A stretch of DNA of 5,556 nucleotides. Origin: Tangfeifania sp. Its GTDB lineage: Bacteria; Bacteroidota; Bacteroidia; Bacteroidales; Prolixibacteraceae. The DNA lies in NCBI GenBank assembly GCA_018400515.1, contig JAGYMR010000195.1:1-5556 (forward strand), read 5' to 3'. The position numbers were made by a program, and so were the translations under genes. Below, in pieces: positions 1-5,556 of the stretch. The notes beneath the pieces were generated by a model that was not told where the DNA came from, did not search any database, and was given only the letters and a program-made list of their open reading frames with translations. Within the stretch, counting starts at the first letter, position 1, and every line of letters starts with the position of its first letter.

Positions 1-49
1 AAAACAGCAACAGAATCCAGGGCATTAGAAAAAGATAATTGTTTTTCAT
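1..49 (-). CDS. 5' end of a secreted or membrane protein gene, cut by the window edge
   Basis: An ATG at 49-47 on the minus strand opens a frame that stays open to the window edge and reads MKNNYLFLMPWILLLF. A short polar, basic start followed by a strongly hydrophobic stretch is what a Sec signal peptide (or lipoprotein signal) looks like. No cleavage site is visible because the gene leaves the window. The start lies 303 nt after the stop of the SusD remnant on the same strand, which is where the next gene of a SusC/SusD locus (a SusE/F-like binding protein, a glycoside hydrolase or a sulfatase) often sits. That role is inferred from position only; the family cannot be recognised from 16 residues. 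The A-rich stretch before the ATG has no Shine-Dalgarno sequence, as is usual in Bacteroidota. Confidence 0.6.
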   Translation of the reverse strand, partial: MKNNYLFLMPWILLLF

Positions 50-352
50 CGTATTGTTAGTTTTTATTTACGGATTGGATGAAACGGGCTTTTAATGATC
101 CATAAGTATAGCAAAATTCCGTCATCCCCGATTGTTTATCGCTTTTGAAAGTTTGCAGGACAAACTCCCCGGCGGGACCATGAACATGCCATTCCCATCC
201 CAAAAAATCTGAAAACCGGAACGCCGGAATTCAAATATTACCTTCAAAAATAAATTAAAATGGCGATCGGGAAAAGAGATGGGTCGGATGTGACTTAATT
301 TTCTCAAATCCAACCCCTCTCAAAATAATCGCTAAGCATCATTTTAATTTCT
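50..352. other. intergenic gap after the SusD remnant, no gene supported
   Basis: This 303-nt stretch lies between the SusD-remnant stop and the start of the partial gene at the left edge. I find no recognisable protein in either strand. An open frame on the minus strand at 313-122 starts with TTG, has no family resemblance I can name, and is not called. The only structure is a 6-bp stem AGTTTG/CAAACT with a 5-nt loop at 150-166, too short and lacking a T-tract to count as a terminator. No convincing TAnnTTTG box precedes the ATG at 49, so the promoter of that gene, if it has its own, is not identified. Confidence 0.5.
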
Positions 353-598
353 CTAGTCCCCCCATTCGGGATTTTGATCAAGATTCGGATTCAGGATGAC
401 CTCACGCCGGGGCAGGGGTTTTAAATAGTGTTTTGCCGGGTCAAATTCCCTTTTCGAAGCATCTTCCACAATAATATATCCGTCGGCGTCGAAATTGGCA
501 TCAAGGCCGGCCCATCGTGGATCGGTTTCATATTGAGTGCCTTTATATTTAACACCAAGCAGGGGTTCAGGCAATTCAAATTCGGCTGTTTTCCACCG
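353..598 (-). pseudogene. C-terminal remnant of a SusD/RagB-family outer-membrane glycan-binding lipoprotein
   Basis: On the minus strand from about 598 to the TAG at 355-353 the frame reads some 81 codons that match the end of SusD-family proteins. It opens with RWKTAEFELPEPLLG, like the 'DLxRWK' segment that follows the family's ERR-E-L-x-EGHR region. It continues with DPRWAGL and DGYIIVEDA, then FDPAKHYLKPLP, and ends NPNLDQNPEW, the counterpart of the usual 'YLxPIPxxEixxNPNLxQNPGW' ending. Intact SusD proteins are around 450-600 residues, begin with a lipoprotein signal, and cap a SusC TonB-dependent transporter at the cell surface. Here the lipoprotein signal, the TPR helices and most of the binding domain are missing. 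Upstream the frame runs into a sigma factor gene in another frame. A TTG at 574-572 could in principle start translation, but nothing suggests a functional product. The assignment rests on motif recognition, not on a search. Confidence 0.85.
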
Positions 599-938
599 GC
601 TTTGCCATTGCGTATTCCCGAGCGGTGGAAAGCTTCCGGATCTCTTCCTTCAGAGTTTGATTGTTTAAACGGCTTCGGAGTTCATTCAGCAAAAGATTCC
701 GGGTTATCGTGAAAATAAAGGAATTGAATGTTTCGGAAGATTTAATTTTTTTACGGTTTTTCCAGATCTTCAGAAAAACTTCCTGAAGAATATCATCAAT
801 GCCATCCTCGATTTTCAAGAATGATCTGGAAAAATTATATAAGCGCGGATAGTAGTAATCGAACAATTCGCGGAGTGGGGCATCATCGTCGCGCGCCAAT
901 CCGGCAATTATTCTTTCCAGGTTCAGCTTGTCAGCCAT
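576..938 (-). pseudogene. truncated ECF sigma-70 factor: region 2 kept, region 4 lost
   Basis: The frame from ATG 938-936 to TGA 578-576 gives 120 residues. Residues about 17-86 are a good sigma-70 region 2: LFDYYYPRLYNFSRSFL, then DDILQEVFLKIWKN (49-61), the core-binding and -10-recognition helices, then FIFTITRNLLLNELR. After a linker (LKEEIRKLSTAREYAMAKPVE) the protein stops at about 120 residues. Family members of about 180-200 residues continue into the helix-turn-helix of region 4, which binds the -35 element. Instead, the DNA switches to a SusD reading frame (see 353-598). The open frame extends upstream to 1229, but that part runs through a terminator and has no family match, so 938 is the better start; a TACTTTTG box sits 21 nt before it. 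In Bacteroidota such sigma factors usually pair with a FecR-type anti-sigma and control an adjacent susC/susD pair; neither an anti-sigma nor a susC is present. Loss of region 4 should abolish normal promoter recognition. Confidence 0.85.
590..598 (-). other. deletion junction between sigma factor and susD sequences
   Basis: The minus-strand bases CGGTGGAAA fit both parents. In the sigma frame they lie within codons for P-V-E-N, in the SusD frame they are R-W-K of the RWKTAE motif. Sigma-like coding is convincing upstream of this point and SusD-like coding downstream, with a frame change between them. The exact breakpoint cannot be fixed without an intact relative; this is the best estimate and could be off by some tens of bases. 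Confidence 0.55.
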
Positions 939-959
939 ACTAATTAAAATTAGTTGAAA

Positions 960-967
960 CAAAAGTA
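960..967 (-). promoter_or_regulatory. Bacteroidota-type -7 box for the truncated sigma gene
   Basis: On the minus strand TACTTTTG matches the Bacteroidota primary-sigma -7 consensus TAnnTTTG exactly and ends 21 nt before the ATG at 938, implying a leader of about 15 nt. No TTTG -33 box is seen at the expected 19-21 nt spacing, which weakens the call. The sequence is AT-rich, so a chance match is possible. Confidence 0.4.
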
Positions 968-1145
968 AAAATTTTTTTGGTTGAATATTCATTCCCGTTT
1001 GATGTCCACGGAAAATACCTGACGAGAATTTTACCGGAAACGGCTTGGAGTTTTGCCGGATTTTGCTTTTGTATTTGTCAAAACATGCCCGTTTCATTAA
1101 ATAAGCACCTGGCGAAATACCCGGAGATGAGCCAGGGACACCCAC

Positions 1146-1190
1146 AAAGAAAAAAGGAGGAGATCCGGACAACCCCTCCTTTTCCTTTTT
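1146..1190 (-). terminator. intrinsic terminator after the large surface-protein gene, probably bidirectional
   Basis: AAAAGGAGG at 1152-1160 pairs perfectly with CCTCCTTTT at 1175-1183, a 9-bp stem with a 14-nt loop that can close further through GG-ACAA-CC. On the minus strand the stem is followed by TTTTTTCTTT and on the plus strand by a T-rich run up to 1190, so it could work both ways. It lies about 100 nt after the stop codon at 1287 of the large minus-strand gene, a sensible place for that gene's transcript to end, and before the sigma remnant. Confidence 0.7.
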
Positions 1191-1286
1191 TAATTCTGCC
1201 GGTCCCGAAAGAATGATCCATAACTCCACCGGGAATACAAGAATTTCAAAAGTCCTTCCTATTTTTAAGGTAGCTTAAAACAGGAA

Positions 1287-4200
1287 CTACGGGTCGATCA
1301 CCACGGTCCGTCCCTTTACATCTTCTCCCGAATAGAGGAGCACCCGGTACATTCCTGCAGCAAGTCCGCGGAGATCCAGGTCCAGGTTATGAACTCCCGG
1401 TCCCTTTTCCCGGGGCCTGAATATCCGGAGGGTTTGTCCCGTCGTATTAATGAGCCTTAATTCCACATCCTCCCGGTTACCAGTGGCGTAGGTGACCCTG
1501 AAAGAACCATTGCTCGGATTGGGATAAAGGTTCAGGAATTCGAACATACTGCCGGATGCTTCTCCCAGTTGGTTCAGGGAAGAAATAACCGTATCGGGAG
1601 AAGCCACATCGATCTTTCCGGAGAAAACCTCATTCCCTTCTGCATCAAAAAGGGCACATCCGATTTCGGGCAGGTCCCCTTCCACCACCAGGTTAAATGT
1701 GGGAGAGCCCTTCCCTTCGGCCGGGGTCCAGGGACATGACAGGTCAAAGAATGCATTGTGTTTTCCCATGTAGGCTGCCCCTGGATGAACCACGCGGCCA
1801 TCATCATCGCAATCACCCCCGCCTGCCGCGATGGCAAAAAACCTGGACTCCCCGCCGAGGACTTCTTCATTAAAGAATCCAAACGAAACATACTTAACTT
1901 TTTCCGTAATATTAGTGGTTAATTCAGGTTTCACACGCACGGCCACCAGTTTTTTTCCAATATCCGCCTGGTCAATTTCAACACCCACATCGACCAGCGG
2001 TTTCCGGTTCCAGTTGAATTCAAAGCAACACTTCGTCCCATCGCATTTTTGCACACAAACGGTCACCGTTCCTTTGTAGTTGCTGGAGATCAGACTGAAC
2101 TGCATCTCGTTCACAGCTCCGGGACTGAGCGACCCCGTAGCGGGGATGGACGTGGCATTCCAGTTTTGCGAAGAGGTTGCTCCATCAATTATCAGGTTGC
2201 CGGGGTTGAAGTTCCCGGATGGGTTGGCGCTGATCGTCACGGAACAGATGGGCGAAGCCGGATCCAGGTTGGTAATGTCAAAGGTCCCTACCAATGTGCC
2301 CCAATAGGGCCATTTGGGTTTCAGTTTGAAATCGACCTGGGCACAACAATCGGATGGAGGAGGATCCTGGGCTTTGCAATCCATTCTGATCTGCTGCTCA
2401 CAAACTTCCCCGTTTGTTAAATGAATCACATAGTTCACCGCGACGATACCCGTGGAATCCGGCGAGACACAGGTAAGGAGATCGATGGCACAGCCGTTTG
2501 CATCAAAGGTATGGGTGGTTTGTCCGGCAAAGCCGGCGGGTATGCTCCCGCAATTCCAGCTTGCTGAGGAAAACGTTCCGTTGCTGACGGTCGCCACAAC
2601 GGAATCCACTTCACATTCCGTGACCAGGCGCGCACAGCACTCCCCCAGGTCCGGATCCTGCACCGCTTCCACCTTGATATTCTCACAGCACTTGCCCGTC
2701 CCCTCTGAATCCACGGTAAGGCATACGGGAGGCGCAGCAATGGGGGTCAGCGCCACCGACTGGGGCGCTCCGTCAAGCAGGAAACTGGAAGTTGAAACGG
2801 CAGCAAAATCATTGCAGGCTTTTTGTTGCTCAGGGGCACCTGCGGGAACGGTTACATCGAATTCCTCCTGAAGAGAGATTCCGGGCCCCAGCAGAAAGGA
2901 ACCATAGGTCATGCGCACATTCTGGTCCACAGCCGATCCCCAGCTGGAAGAGTTACAACCGGCAGTAACTCCGAACCCCGGCAGGCAGACATTCTGACCG
3001 CCGGCATAGCTGAGGGTTACCGGCGGAGCCGTAGCAGCAGGCAGCAACGAGGTGGTGTGGTTCCCTCCGTAGTTCAGATCAAACTGGCTCCCCCGGGAAG
3101 TGCTCCGGTCGAGCACCAGCCAGTCATCGGTACCGTCGTTGCGGGCCAGAAGGTCGACCAGGCCGACATCCGTAACCGGCACGTTGGAGGTATTTTTATA
3201 ATTCAGCCGAAAACGGGCGGTACCTCCGGCATTCACAGTGCCGGATGATGCGAAGCCGGATCCGCTTCCGGCACTCACCTGCTTTTTTACTTCCTGTCCA
3301 AAGCTGGCAACTACCAGCACATGGGCTGTGTTAGAGGTAACAGCCGAAGCCAGGTTGCCTCCCGAAATTTCATATTGATTGGGAGTCACTCCCGGCATGG
3401 CCGTGCTGTCAACCCTCACATCAAATTCGATAAAATGGAAGGGCAGTCCCCAGGTGCCGTAATAACCACAGTACCCCACGTAAAACAGCTGGCAGTCGGA
3501 ATCAATATCCGGAAGCGACCATTGAAGGTTGTTTCCGTTATGGTTGGGAGAAACGCCGCCCCAGGAAGTAGCCCCGGCCGGTATATTGCCATTCCCTGCA
3601 CAAGAGGGATTGTAATCATTGATGGTATAATAGGTTTCATTCCCCACGTAAGTAAAATTGCTGTGCAGCGCATCCTGAATGGTGGCACCAGAGATATCAG
3701 CGCTTCCAATGTTCTGCACCCGCAGCCGGAAACGCAAAACATCGCCCGGTTCATAACTGTCTTCAGGAGAGCAGACCTCCTTCAGGACACACGGTTTGGG
3801 TTCTCCTTCCGCCACAGTAAATGAAACACAGGCATCCTGCAGAGTGAGATTGTTAGCCAAACCATCAAAGGAGGCGCAGTTTTCGACGACCGTTCCGGGG
3901 GGATTGGGCTGCACGGTAAAATAGATGTACATATTGATCCAGTCTCCCGCCGGCAGGGAGCCGGTCATTTGCCACTGCAGATCATTCACCGTAAACCCGA
4001 GGGACCCTGAATCAAAAAAGTTGGTATTAATTTGGGAAGCGATGGTATTGCCCCCTGAATTGGCCGTCAATGCCATGGTGGTTGTGGAGCTGCCGCCGAA
4101 TACCCTGACACTGTTGACAGAAACACCGGAGGGGACCACATCTTCTATATTGAAAGCAGACAACGCCCCTGTGCCGGTATTCTTGAAAGCAATCCGGTAA

Positions 4201-5318
4201 TAGCCGTTGCATCCCGGTACACGGTTGGTCATATAAACGTATTTGCGGAAAAAAGCACTGGTATCAACAGTCACCTGTCCCACTTCAATGCAGGTTTCGT
4301 TGCTGGTATGTGCCACCTGCTGGCCACACATTTCTCCGTCAAGAGTGGCCTCATTGTTGATAAAAGTCCCATTGGGAAAGGAACCCGCCGGATAATACAC
4401 GGTAATGTCGCAGGAATAATAGGCCCAGGGGGTGGCTGCATCAAGGAGTCCACCGTTGGGCGACCAGCTGAAGGTATTTCCGGAGAGGGGCGGAGTTACG
4501 CCACAACTGCTGCTGACAAATACAGCCCCCGGAGGAAGCACATCGGTAACCACCGCGTTGTTCATATTTTGCTGACCAACCACATTCCCGTAAAACGGGC
4601 TCTTCTTTACCACCGACAACCGGTAAGTTACCGTGTCTCCCTCGGCCATCACATAACCGCAACTGCCTCCGTTGGGATTCACTACCGGCCCCGATATGAT
4701 CGACTTGCTCACCTCCCAGGGATTCTCAGCAATGGCGGTTGTACTTACATAAGGGGTATAGTTCCACTGATCATTGATCCGGATACCGGCCCGGTTGCGG
4801 GCCGCATCGCCATTGCAGGTGGTTCCTTCCGGGAACCTGACAACAATGGTAAACGATCCCGAAGCCGCACTTCCCGGGGGCAACGAATTTAAGGAGTAAG
4901 TAACCGTCTGCCCCGAAATATTGACGGTGGGCGTGACTCCGTTCACCGGTGAGGGGGTGGGCACGGACACTACATCCAGCGTGCCCGGCACCTCATCCTG
5001 AACGACAATGTTGGTTGCGCCCGCCGGGGCAGAAAACATAATGGTGTAACTAAAATTCACACCGCTCTGAATGGAGGTGTTGCTGACGATCTTTTTCAGG
5101 AAGTAGCCGTTGCCGTTCCATTCAGCCTCATTGGCATTCTGCTGGGCTGAGCCCGTAAAAGGCATCAAAAAAATTGCTGCCAGCAAAATGACCCCCCGGG
5201 TCAAAAAACCAAACAGAGGGTTAAATTCCCTCTTTCGTTTCCTGTCAGGCATTCGCCCGACATCCCTTTTAGGGTTATCCTTTTCAGGAATGCGTGTGTA
5301 GTTGAAAGTGTTGTTCAT
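1287..5318 (-). CDS. large modular T9SS-exported surface protein with DUF11-like repeats
   Basis: This is an intact gene of 1343 residues, most likely a secreted or cell-surface-attached protein; its ligand is unknown. Residues 1-58 look like a signal peptide with a long basic n-region (MPDRKRKREF at 23-32), a hydrophobic core at about 42-54 (GVILLAAIFLMPF) and likely cleavage at TGSA/QQ. About five DUF11-like beta-sandwich repeats follow, at roughly 72-195, 200-347, 350-503, 505-670 and 674-868. They are recognised by the recurring order 'K-x-V... G-x-x-x-x-(Y/F)-x-(I/L) ... V-x-D-x-(V/L)-P-x-G ... N-x-A', for example TDVLPPGAVFVSS and IEDVVPSGVSV. Residues 869-1105 are cysteine-rich, with CC pairs at 877, 894, 991 and 1097. 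Residues 1108-1240 form a domain I do not recognise, containing GGDCDDDGRVVHPGA. Residues 1262-1343 are a T9SS type A sorting domain (LYPNPSNGSF, then GLAAGMYRVLLYSG), cleaved on export and usually leading to attachment or release at the surface. The gene stands alone with its own control region and terminator. An adhesin or surface-layer role is inference. ATG 5252 is an alternative start. Confidence 0.95.
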   Translation of the reverse strand: MNNTFNYTRIPEKDNPKRDVGRMPDRKRKREFNPLFGFLTRGVILLAAIFLMPFTGSAQQNANEAEWNGNGYFLKKIVSNTSIQSGVNFSYTIMFSAPAGATNIVVQDEVPGTLDVVSVPTPSPVNGVTPTVNISGQTVTYSLNSLPPGSAASGSFTIVVRFPEGTTCNGDAARNRAGIRINDQWNYTPYVSTTAIAENPWEVSKSIISGPVVNPNGGSCGYVMAEGDTVTYRLSVVKKSPFYGNVVGQQNMNNAVVTDVLPPGAVFVSSSCGVTPPLSGNTFSWSPNGGLLDAATPWAYYSCDITVYYPAGSFPNGTFINNEATLDGEMCGQQVAHTSNETCIEVGQVTVDTSAFFRKYVYMTNRVPGCNGYYRIAFKNTGTGALSAFNIEDVVPSGVSVNSVRVFGGSSTTTMALTANSGGNTIASQINTNFFDSGSLGFTVNDLQWQMTGSLPAGDWINMYIYFTVQPNPPGTVVENCASFDGLANNLTLQDACVSFTVAEGEPKPCVLKEVCSPEDSYEPGDVLRFRLRVQNIGSADISGATIQDALHSNFTYVGNETYYTINDYNPSCAGNGNIPAGATSWGGVSPNHNGNNLQWSLPDIDSDCQLFYVGYCGYYGTWGLPFHFIEFDVRVDSTAMPGVTPNQYEISGGNLASAVTSNTAHVLVVASFGQEVKKQVSAGSGSGFASSGTVNAGGTARFRLNYKNTSNVPVTDVGLVDLLARNDGTDDWLVLDRSTSRGSQFDLNYGGNHTTSLLPAATAPPVTLSYAGGQNVCLPGFGVTAGCNSSSWGSAVDQNVRMTYGSFLLGPGISLQEEFDVTVPAGAPEQQKACNDFAAVSTSSFLLDGAPQSVALTPIAAPPVCLTVDSEGTGKCCENIKVEAVQDPDLGECCARLVTECEVDSVVATVSNGTFSSASWNCGSIPAGFAGQTTHTFDANGCAIDLLTCVSPDSTGIVAVNYVIHLTNGEVCEQQIRMDCKAQDPPPSDCCAQVDFKLKPKWPYWGTLVGTFDITNLDPASPICSVTISANPSGNFNPGNLIIDGATSSQNWNATSIPATGSLSPGAVNEMQFSLISSNYKGTVTVCVQKCDGTKCCFEFNWNRKPLVDVGVEIDQADIGKKLVAVRVKPELTTNITEKVKYVSFGFFNEEVLGGESRFFAIAAGGGDCDDDGRVVHPGAAYMGKHNAFFDLSCPWTPAEGKGSPTFNLVVEGDLPEIGCALFDAEGNEVFSGKIDVASPDTVISSLNQLGEASGSMFEFLNLYPNPSNGSFRVTYATGNREDVELRLINTTGQTLRIFRPREKGPGVHNLDLDLRGLAAGMYRVLLYSGEDVKGRTVVIDP

Positions 5319-5408
5319 AATGTCAATCTGTTTAAAATTTTTTAATTACTTTAAAATGAAGCAATTAAAAATGAATTTCAATTTTTGAATTTACAATAAG
5401 CGTTCACC

Positions 5409-5419
5409 GGGAGCGTCCC
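5409..5419 (-). promoter_or_regulatory. small GC hairpin at the expected 5' end of the large gene's transcript
   Basis: GGGA-GCG-TCCC can fold into a 4-bp stem with a 3-nt loop. It is the only GC-rich spot in an otherwise AT-rich leader and falls just after the TATGTTTG box, where transcription should begin. It could protect the 5' end of the mRNA, but it is short and may mean nothing. Confidence 0.25.
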
Positions 5420-5424
5420 CTTTG

Positions 5425-5450
5425 CAAACATAAAAAAATATTAATACAAA
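5425..5450 (-). promoter_or_regulatory. candidate promoter of the large surface-protein gene
   Basis: On the minus strand TATGTTTG (5432-5425) matches the Bacteroidota -7 consensus TAnnTTTG exactly. A TTTG lies upstream at 5450-5447, but the spacing is 14 nt rather than the usual 19-21, so the -33 part is doubtful. Transcription would begin near 5418-5420, giving a leader of about 100 nt to the ATG at 5318. That leader is very AT-rich and has no Shine-Dalgarno sequence before the start codon, as expected for this phylum. Confidence 0.45.
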
Positions 5451-5470
5451 AAGATGTTTTTATGTTATTA

Positions 5471-5524
5471 TTTTTCATCTTATTATAATTGTCTGTTTTT
5501 TTCATCTCATTAAAATTGTTTGTT
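5471..5524. repeat. two abutting imperfect 27-bp direct repeats upstream of the large gene
   Basis: Copy one is 5471-5497 and copy two is 5498-5524, with no gap. Each begins TTTTTCATCT on the plus strand and ends with TGTT, and they agree at 24 of 27 positions (differences at unit positions 11, 15 and 23). They sit about 40-90 bp upstream of the candidate -7 box of the large gene. A 27-bp period is about two and a half helical turns, so bound proteins would lie on opposite faces of the DNA. They may be binding sites for a regulator, or simply a local duplication in AT-rich DNA. Confidence 0.6.
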
Positions 5525-5541
5525 TTCTACGGTATGAGATG
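5503..5541. repeat. inverted repeat CATCTCAT/ATGAGATG
   Basis: CATCTCAT at 5503-5510, inside the second 27-bp repeat, is the exact reverse complement of ATGAGATG at 5534-5541, with 23 nt between the arms. A shorter AAGATG at 5451-5456 likewise mirrors CATCTT at 5476-5481 in the first repeat. The four sites therefore alternate in orientation around the tandem repeat. This suggests an operator more than a terminator, since the loop is long and no T-tract follows the stem. Confidence 0.45.
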
Positions 5542-5556
5542 GAACTCGCATCATTT

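Larger units (their letters stand above)
939..1286. other. intergenic region between the large surface-protein gene and the sigma remnant
   Basis: This 348-nt stretch separates the stop of the large gene (1287) from the start of the sigma remnant (938). It contains the likely transcript terminator of the large gene (1146-1190) and the -7 box of the sigma gene (960-967). Frames open across it on both strands have no recognisable protein content, including the 97-codon upward extension of the sigma frame, which reads through the terminator. Together with the terminator, this spacing argues that the large gene and the sigma remnant are separate transcription units although they point the same way. 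Confidence 0.6.

Noticed and set aside
150..166. AGTTTG/CAAACT stem as a terminator for the SusD remnant
   Set aside because: Only six base pairs, low GC content and no T-run on either side.
122..313. 63-codon minus-strand frame between the SusD remnant and the left-edge gene
   Set aside because: It has a TTG start and no recognisable domain. A stretch reading WDGNGMFMVPPG faintly recalls FlgD-like Ig ends, but this is too weak and isolated to call a gene or remnant.
353..598. In-frame fusion of the sigma factor with the SusD tail producing a hybrid protein
   Set aside because: The two reading frames differ and the sigma frame stops at TGA 578-576, so no hybrid is made without a frameshift; no slippery run is visible at the junction.
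939..1229. Upstream extension of the sigma factor frame to 1229 (97 extra codons)
   Set aside because: It reads through a strong terminator stem, has no family resemblance, and the sigma domain begins naturally just after the ATG at 938 with a -7 box in front.
1574..4892. Several long open frames on both strands inside the large gene
   Set aside because: They are out-of-frame shadows of a GC-richer coding sequence. The 1343-codon frame has continuous domain structure, a signal peptide and a sorting domain, so it is the real gene.
5471..5524. CRISPR array or phage attachment site
   Set aside because: Only two abutting copies with no spacers, not adjacent to cas genes, an integrase or a tRNA gene.

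Overview
The window looks like a chromosomal piece of a Bacteroidota organism. Four things in the sequence point there: a very large secreted protein ending in a type IX secretion (T9SS) type A sorting domain, the C-terminal end of a SusD/RagB-family lipoprotein, an ECF sigma factor of the kind that precedes SusC/SusD loci, and start regions with TAnnTTTG-like -7 boxes and no clear Shine-Dalgarno sequence. The class or genus cannot be read from this much sequence. All recognisable genes lie on the minus strand, so transcription runs from high to low coordinates.

Right end (about 5319-5556): an AT-rich control region. It holds two abutting imperfect 27-bp direct repeats, inverted AGATG/CATCT motifs, and a TATGTTTG -7 box about 100 nt before the large gene.

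Centre (5318-1287): one intact 1343-codon gene for a modular surface protein. It has a signal peptide, about five DUF11-like beta-sandwich repeats, a cysteine-rich region with four adjacent-cysteine pairs, a domain holding a MopE-like DCDD...PGA motif, and a T9SS type A sorting domain. A stem-loop with T-tracts on both sides (1146-1190) probably ends its transcript.

Left part (938-1): what appears to be the scar of a deleted polysaccharide-utilisation-type locus. An ECF sigma factor gene starts normally at 938 but keeps only region 2. Near 590-598 the reading changes frame directly into the last ~81 codons of a SusD-family protein, ending at 353. In the usual order (sigma, FecR anti-sigma, SusC, SusD) this is what a single deletion from inside the sigma gene to near the end of susD would leave. 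After a 303-nt gap without a supported gene, the first 16 codons of another gene, with a signal-peptide-like start, run off the left edge; this may be the next gene of the same locus.

Working together: the large surface protein looks like an independent single-gene unit. The left half is a broken sensing and uptake locus that can no longer make a complete sigma factor or SusD. The strongest observation is the sigma-SusD junction. The main alternative to a real deletion is an assembly chimera.
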